From: Neorhizobium alkalisoli
GTDB lineage: Bacteria > Pseudomonadota > Alphaproteobacteria > Rhizobiales > Rhizobiaceae
Direction of reading: 5' to 3'
DNA length: 64,000 nt
NCBI RefSeq assembly: GCF_007829835.1
Contig: NZ_VIWP01000010.1
Location: 62,001 to 126,000, forward strand
A program made the position numbers and the translations under genes. Positions 59,628 to 64,000 of this stretch are shown here, in pieces. The notes below the pieces were generated by a model. That model ran no database searches, was not told the DNA's origin, and saw only the letters and a list, made by a program, of their open reading frames with translations. Every line of letters starts with the position of its first letter. The stretch's first letter is position 1.

Positions 59628-59646
59628 GTGAGTACGCAACGGTTAC
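59628..59646 (-). promoter_or_regulatory. Envelope-cluster motif, copy E
   Basis: Gene-oriented (minus strand) GTAACCGTTGCGTACTCAC, preceded by GTTACGTT. It is 49 bp upstream of the FGE start and overlaps the BatD-like stop codon. Confidence 0.65.
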
Positions 59647-60926
59647 ATCAACGTAACATCGGCGGCCTGACCAGGATTGAGAGGCGGTAACGCTGATTTC
59701 GTCGCCGGTGCAGCGTGCAAACGATCGTCGAGCATCGATGCAAGTTTTTTCCTGTCGAAATCAGGTTTGCCGTCGCTGAACAGTCCCCGCTCGATGGTCC
59801 CGACCTGAAGGACGACCTCTGGGCGGAGACCGGCAAGCCAATCATGAAGGGTTCGATATCCTTCTGCGCGCGCCCAGACATGCAGTGCCGCATACACGTC
59901 CGTAGGGGCAGCCTTCATGATTGTTTTGCGGAGGCGACGAAGTCGGTATCGACGGGAGTGCCGCCGTCTCTCCGTGAACGCATGCCAGCAGCTAACCGCA
60001 CGCGATGGTGCGCGCCGACCGAACCACACAATTATTGCTGCCACCAGCGCAAGCAAGATACCCGTCATCGTTTCGCGGCGTGCGCGCGTATCGTCCGTGC
60101 CGGTTGGCAAGTCGTCAATCGCAATGCCTGCTTCTGGCGCGGCTGCGGCGACTAAAACACGGATCGAAGGGAGCGGAGATGATTGATCCTGGTGAGAGTC
60201 GGTGTCGAACCATGAGTACGAGACTGCCGGGATCGTGAAGCTGCCTTCCTTGTCTGTGGTATAGACGATGGCCTCTGTTCGACGCGAAACGGTATCACCA
60301 CGACCAAACGGAACGGCATCCTCGACCTTCGACGGTTTGACGTATTGGCGAAGTCCCGGTGTAGTGCCGATATCGGCGGCCGGGATCGTGATCCCTTGCG
60401 TCTCTTGGGCGCTCACGACGATGGTGCGAACAAGCGCGTCGCCAGCCTTGAGTTTCGACGGATCGCGATCAAAGGACTGTGTGATCTCCACTCGTTTGGC
60501 GGCAAAGGCCGAGCCCGTCCCCTCGACGACGTCGAAACTGACTGGCTCCGTTACGACCTCACCTGTCGTGGGCTTGCCTTCGACAGACCAGCCCAACGAT
60601 ATCGCAATGCTTGGTATGCTGAATGACCCTGGCTGTTCCGGGACGACGGCATAGGTGCGCCTTATGCCGGCATACTGCTGTCCGTCGATCGTCTGCACCA
60701 TGTTCTGTGTACGCTCAGCCGGGAGGGTCACCATCGCGCCGGGCACGTCGAATAGGGGAAACTGTGGGGGTAACGTAAAAAAGTCCGGCGCCAACACCTC
60801 GACAATGACATGGACCTCCTGGCCGGGGACGATCTGGTCGGCGCCATCGATGGTCAGGCGCGCATACGGTTTCGCAGCTATTGCTGGCGAAGCGACCATC
60901 ACTGCGAGGATGATCAGCCGCTTCAT
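59643..60926 (-). CDS. BatD-like membrane protein
   Basis: A 427-residue protein with a signal peptide ending AIAAKP. The periplasmic part has repeated beta domains (YARLTIDGADQIVPGQEVHV, QPGSFSIPSIAISLGWSVEG) as in BatD oxygen-tolerance proteins. One membrane helix (GILLALVAAIIVWFG, about 290-305) precedes a basic cytoplasmic tail with a helical domain. The start overlaps the preceding gene's stop by four bases. Works with the VWA proteins, probably as an envelope assembly or chaperone complex. Confidence 0.85.
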   Translation of the reverse strand: MKRLIILAVMVASPAIAAKPYARLTIDGADQIVPGQEVHVIVEVLAPDFFTLPPQFPLFDVPGAMVTLPAERTQNMVQTIDGQQYAGIRRTYAVVPEQPGSFSIPSIAISLGWSVEGKPTTGEVVTEPVSFDVVEGTGSAFAAKRVEITQSFDRDPSKLKAGDALVRTIVVSAQETQGITIPAADIGTTPGLRQYVKPSKVEDAVPFGRGDTVSRRTEAIVYTTDKEGSFTIPAVSYSWFDTDSHQDQSSPLPSIRVLVAAAAPEAGIAIDDLPTGTDDTRARRETMTGILLALVAAIIVWFGRRAPSRAVSCWHAFTERRRHSRRYRLRRLRKTIMKAAPTDVYAALHVWARAEGYRTLHDWLAGLRPEVVLQVGTIERGLFSDGKPDFDRKKLASMLDDRLHAAPATKSALPPLNPGQAADVTLM

Positions 60927-62398
60927 CGCTGATTTCTTTCCGCCTCGATGGCGAATTTTCGAGCCATGAGATCCGCTGGACTGACCACTATATTCCTCAT
61001 CCAGAGCTCGGAGGGTTGCTCGGCGACGTCGACCTTGCCTGCCTTGCCCTTTTTGCCCTTGTCATCGACTTTGAGGTCGTCCGGCTTTTCGTTTGGATCC
61101 TGTGGCTGATCGTCGTCCTGTTGCAGTTTCAACAACCGTTCGGCGATTGCGAGGTTTGCCTCGGCTTCCGGCCAATCCTTCCTTCGCTGCAAGGCTTGTC
61201 TGTATGCGGCAACCGCCTCCTCGTAGCTTCCCAGCCGAAGCAAAGCGTTTCCCCGATTGAACCTCGCGTCCGGCGTTGTCAGGGGTGCGAAGGACTGAGC
61301 CGCCTCCTTGAAACGACCTGCCCGATAAAGGGCAGTGCCCTTCCACATCGGATCGGTGAACAAGATCGCGGCGGCAGTGAAGTCGCCACGCTCGAAAGCG
61401 AGTCGGCCCTGCTGGTCCTGCGTCAGCCACAAGTCCATGAAGCCGGCGGCATCTGCCGGGACAGGAGCGATAAGCTTTGCCACGATCATCAAGCCCGACA
61501 CCCTGACAATCCATCCCCGTCGAAAGGTCAGGGCGAAGGCGATGACCAGCGGGAACAGCAGATACCAGCCGGCGTCGCGCCAGCGGTCGCCGGTCGCCGC
61601 CGAGGCGGCGGCGAAGTTGGTGCGCACCTGACGCCCCACCCAGCGGACATCCGCGTCGTCATCGGTGATACTTGCCACCGGAGAACCCGCGGACGCGGCG
61701 ATGTGTTTAAGACCGCCCAGGTCGACGCCGCCCTCCGCTGTGCCAATGCCAAGGATGACCACGTTTCGGTTCAGGGCCTGCGCCGCCGTCGCCTCGACGC
61801 CGTCGGTGATCAGCAGGATCGTGCCTGGCATTCCATCCGCCGACATCAGCGTATGCGCCAGCAGTACCGCCGCCGCCGTGTCCTTTCCGGGCTTGGGCAT
61901 GATCCGCGTCGCAAGCGCATCGGTATAAGATTGGATCAGTTCGTTGTCCTCGGTCAGCGGCACGACCAGATGCGCCGTGCCGGAATAGGCGACGATCGCG
62001 GTGCGTGCTCCTCTGCGCGCGGCAAGAACATCCCGGATCTTCAGCTTTGCGCGCTCGATCCGGCTCGGGCTTACGTCCCTGTCGTCCATGCTCGGCGACA
62101 GATCGACGGCGATCACCAGCGAGGCCGTGTCCGACACGAAAGGCGGAGGCTCTCGCCGCCACGTTGGTCCGGCTGCGCCAAGCACGGCGAGCGCAATGAC
62201 GACCGCCAGCAGCCACGAAGGTCGGGCATGGTTTTTCGCATCCGGCTCGATGATCAGGTTCTGCAGCAGATGCGGGGCGATCAGACCTTTCCAACGGCCT
62301 TGCAGGTCGCCAGCGCGCAGGGCCAGCCAGACGACGAGCGGCGGTACGAGTTGTGCGAGAAGCCACCAGGGTCGAAGGAAATGGAACTCGGCGATCAT
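60923..62398 (-). CDS. BatB/BatC-like protein: VWA domain plus TPR repeats
   Basis: A 491-residue membrane protein; ATG 62398 overlaps the upstream stop (ATGA). Two N-terminal helices precede a von Willebrand A domain with the metal site LVIAVDLSPSMDDRDVSP (DxSxS) and LLITDGVEA. A further membrane helix lies near residue 310, then TPR repeats (FNRGNALLRLGSYEEAVAAY, DWPEAEANLAIAERLL) and a very charged Lys/Asp linker. In other bacteria BatB and BatC are separate; here they are joined. Confidence 0.88.
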   Translation of the reverse strand: MIAEFHFLRPWWLLAQLVPPLVVWLALRAGDLQGRWKGLIAPHLLQNLIIEPDAKNHARPSWLLAVVIALAVLGAAGPTWRREPPPFVSDTASLVIAVDLSPSMDDRDVSPSRIERAKLKIRDVLAARRGARTAIVAYSGTAHLVVPLTEDNELIQSYTDALATRIMPKPGKDTAAAVLLAHTLMSADGMPGTILLITDGVEATAAQALNRNVVILGIGTAEGGVDLGGLKHIAASAGSPVASITDDDADVRWVGRQVRTNFAAASAATGDRWRDAGWYLLFPLVIAFALTFRRGWIVRVSGLMIVAKLIAPVPADAAGFMDLWLTQDQQGRLAFERGDFTAAAILFTDPMWKGTALYRAGRFKEAAQSFAPLTTPDARFNRGNALLRLGSYEEAVAAYRQALQRRKDWPEAEANLAIAERLLKLQQDDDQPQDPNEKPDDLKVDDKGKKGKAGKVDVAEQPSELWMRNIVVSPADLMARKFAIEAERNQR

Positions 62399-63387
62399 GA
62401 GGCCGCCTTCCTTGCATGAACGAGACCGGTCAATCCGGATGCGAGATACCACCCGGCCAGAAGCGTTGCGGCAGCCCCAAGCGGCCACTGAAACAGTTCC
62501 ACCCGCGGACGCCACGAGATCGTCTTCTGATCCTTTGGTGTAATCTGGTCGAGAACGTCGTATATCCCTGCGAGCTGCGTGGCATCGCCGCCGAAAAAAT
62601 AGCGGCCGCCCGTCTTGGTAGCGATTGCCTGCAGCGTTTCCGTGTCGAGCTTTTCCTCGCCTGTCGCCTTGGGATCGCCAATCCCAACCGCATGGACGAT
62701 GACGCCCTTCGACCTGGCGATGTCGGCTGCCTTGAGCGGTGGCATCCGGCTTGCCGTGTCGTTGCCGTCCGTCAGCAGGATGACCACTTTCTGCGGAACC
62801 GTCGTCCTTTCGAACATGCGGATGGCAAGTCCGAGCGTGTCGCCAACTGCCGTGCGGGGGCCGGCCATCCCCGGTAGAAGCCCGTCGATCATCGTTCGGA
62901 CGAGTGCGTGATCCATGGTGAAGGGAGCGAGCGGGTAGGGCGCGTCGCCGAAGGCCACCAGCCCGATACGATCGCCCGACCGCTTTACGACAAAGTCGGA
63001 AACGACGGTGCGGACAGTATCGACGCGGGCCGAAACCGATCCGTCAGGCGCGCGAAAGTCCTTCGTGTCCATCGACTGCGAGAGGTCAAGCGCCAGAAGA
63101 ATGTCGCGCTGCGGCTCGGTCTTCTCGACTGGCGGCTCGACAAATTGGGGTCGCGCCAATGCAGCGACGACCAGAACCCACGCCAGTCCCTCAACGACCG
63201 CCTGCAACAACGATCGGCGTGCCACCACCGAGCCCTCGGTCGGCGTCACGCCGGCGGCTTCCGCCACCTTGTCGAAGAAGGGCAGGCGGATCGAGGCCGA
63301 CGTTTCGCGGTGGGGCGGTAGAAGCCACCACACCAAAACCGGTATCGGAAGCGCAAACAGGAGCCAGGGAATTGCGAGCTCATACAT
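62395..63387 (-). CDS. BatA-like VWA-domain membrane protein
   Basis: A 330-residue protein starting MYELAIPWLLFALPIPVLVW, with membrane helices at 8-25 and about 58-75 and at the C-terminus (GAAATLLAGWYLASGLTGLV). The VWA domain has an intact metal site, ILLALDLSQSMDTKDF and VVILLTDGNDTASRMP. It overlaps the BatB-like gene by four bases. BatA and BatB are thought to form a complex linked to MoxR-type ATPases. Confidence 0.9.
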   Translation of the reverse strand: MYELAIPWLLFALPIPVLVWWLLPPHRETSASIRLPFFDKVAEAAGVTPTEGSVVARRSLLQAVVEGLAWVLVVAALARPQFVEPPVEKTEPQRDILLALDLSQSMDTKDFRAPDGSVSARVDTVRTVVSDFVVKRSGDRIGLVAFGDAPYPLAPFTMDHALVRTMIDGLLPGMAGPRTAVGDTLGLAIRMFERTTVPQKVVILLTDGNDTASRMPPLKAADIARSKGVIVHAVGIGDPKATGEEKLDTETLQAIATKTGGRYFFGGDATQLAGIYDVLDQITPKDQKTISWRPRVELFQWPLGAAATLLAGWYLASGLTGLVHARKAAS

Positions 63388-63898
63388 GATGGTTCTCGAT
63401 CCATCGTCGCGCGTCGGCGGCAAGTTCAACGCCGAGATTGCCGGGCAGCCGATTCAGGACCGCTGGATTGCGGTATTCGAAGTCGTCGACCACCTTGCCG
63501 AGGAGGTGCCTCTCGTTGGACTCACCATGCTCTGCCAGAAACCGGGCCCAGTCCTTGCCGGCAAGCTGCCCCACTGCATCGCGGCCCCAGGCGGCGATCG
63601 CGACCTGCTTGAGCAACAGCCCGACCTCGTGGATGGCGGCCTGCCGGGTCGCATGTGGCCGGAGCCTCTCCTCGATTCCATCGAGCAGCCGAATTGCCTC
63701 GCGCCGATAGGCGTTGCGGCGATATCGCTGAAACGCGACGATGAACCATGCAAGCAGCGCCGCCGCAATCAATCCCGCCATCGCCGCCCATCCCCACGTC
63801 TGGGGCCACCAAGAAATGGCCGACGGCAGGACGATGTCCTTCATCGAGCGCAGCGCGGTTTCGGCCATGGGATCGAGGGCAGGTGCGGTCTCATCCAT
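63380..63898 (-). CDS. DUF4381 membrane protein
   Basis: A 172-residue protein starting MDETAPALDPMAETALRSMK. LPSAISWWPQTWGWAAMAGL opens the single membrane helix (about 45-65), followed by a cytoplasmic helical part (REAIRLLDGIEERLRPHATR, GKDWARFLAEHGES). This is the DUF4381 protein regularly found between the DUF58 and VWA genes of such operons. It overlaps both neighbours. Confidence 0.88.
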   Translation of the reverse strand: MDETAPALDPMAETALRSMKDIVLPSAISWWPQTWGWAAMAGLIAAALLAWFIVAFQRYRRNAYRREAIRLLDGIEERLRPHATRQAAIHEVGLLLKQVAIAAWGRDAVGQLAGKDWARFLAEHGESNERHLLGKVVDDFEYRNPAVLNRLPGNLGVELAADARRWIENHHV

Positions 63899-64000
63899 CA
63901 GCGCTTCCTCTGCCGCCACGCGGACTGATCGAGAAGCCGGCGCAGCTGTGGCGCCGTCTCTTCCGCAGCCGAGACCGGCAGCATCGCAAGTCCTAACTCG
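63898..64000 (-). CDS. DUF58 protein, 3' end only
   Basis: The open frame at the right edge reads ELGLAMLPVSAAEETAPQLR then RLLDQSAWRQRKR and stops at 63900-63898, sharing one base with the DUF4381 start. The position before DUF4381 in a Bat operon and the basic C-terminus fit DUF58. The fragment is only 34 residues, so the call rests mostly on context. Confidence 0.5.
   Translation of the reverse strand, partial: ELGLAMLPVSAAEETAPQLRRLLDQSAWRQRKR

Noticed and set aside
61016..62419. 467-codon plus-strand frame opposite the VWA/TPR gene
   Set aside because: It is antisense to a clear BatB/BatC-like gene in a tight operon; Arg/Gln/His-rich composition is typical of an antisense shadow in GC-rich DNA.

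Overview
The window looks like a Rhizobiaceae genome (Rhizobium/Agrobacterium/Ensifer type). The evidence is a NolR-like ArsR regulator, several DUF982 proteins, a DUF930 protein, the TIGR02587/TIGR02588 pair, HWE-type kinases, a ROSE-type heat-shock leader, and many promoters of the alphaproteobacterial general stress sigma factor (EcfG/RpoE2 class, GGAAC-N16/17-NGTT). The content is mostly accessory, which would suit a secondary replicon or a variable chromosomal region; this is inference. I see no rRNA, convincing tRNA, CRISPR array or replication origin.

Layout. 1-2.7 kb: an AfuA-type ABC uptake system divergent from a LacI regulator, with paired operator-like palindromes between them. 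3.2-6.8 kb: phosphate-related genes (Na/Pi cotransporter, class B acid phosphatase) with a perfect PHO box. 7-14.2 kb: an Mfd paralogue, a 4-alpha-glucanotransferase fused to a membrane domain, and a cytoplasmic alpha-amylase. 14.8-20.6 kb: a sensory block with two blue-light receptors (BLUF next to GGDEF-EAL; LOV kinase followed by a receiver) and a PAS-HWE kinase. 20.7-27 kb: small stress-type genes, an Hsp20 gene with a ROSE-like leader and an octanucleotide repeat that breaks its frame, a frameshifted GAF kinase and a NolR-like regulator. 27.1-28 kb: an IS5-family element. 28-49.6 kb: a general-stress island (CsbD, two DUF892 ferritin-like proteins, Mn-catalase, SDR, Nudix, PNPOx-like, DUF4142, DUF2934, DUF883-like and an ECF sigma factor) in which nine genes or operons carry EcfG-type promoters. 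Three of these promoters also have a 16-bp palindrome 14-15 bp upstream of the -35 element. A frameshifted DNA ligase D lies at the island's right side. 49.9-64 kb: an envelope cluster (DUF2092, MscS channel, two outer-membrane proteins, a membrane-anchored regulator with TPR-like repeats, HAD phosphatase, formylglycine-generating enzyme) followed by a Bat-type von Willebrand operon.

The strongest unexplained signal is in this last cluster. Five copies of a motif close to GTWACYGTTGCGTACTYRC lie 49-96 bp upstream of five genes or operons, always in the same orientation relative to the gene. This suggests a dedicated envelope regulon, possibly controlled by the regulator encoded in its middle.

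An unusual number of genes are broken: xthA-like (nonsense), GAF kinase (+1), ligD (-1), hsp20 (repeat), an SDR/SMP-30 deletion scar, and a transglutaminase-like protein lacking its catalytic His. Either this is real decay or phase variation, or some of these are assembly errors; raw reads would decide.
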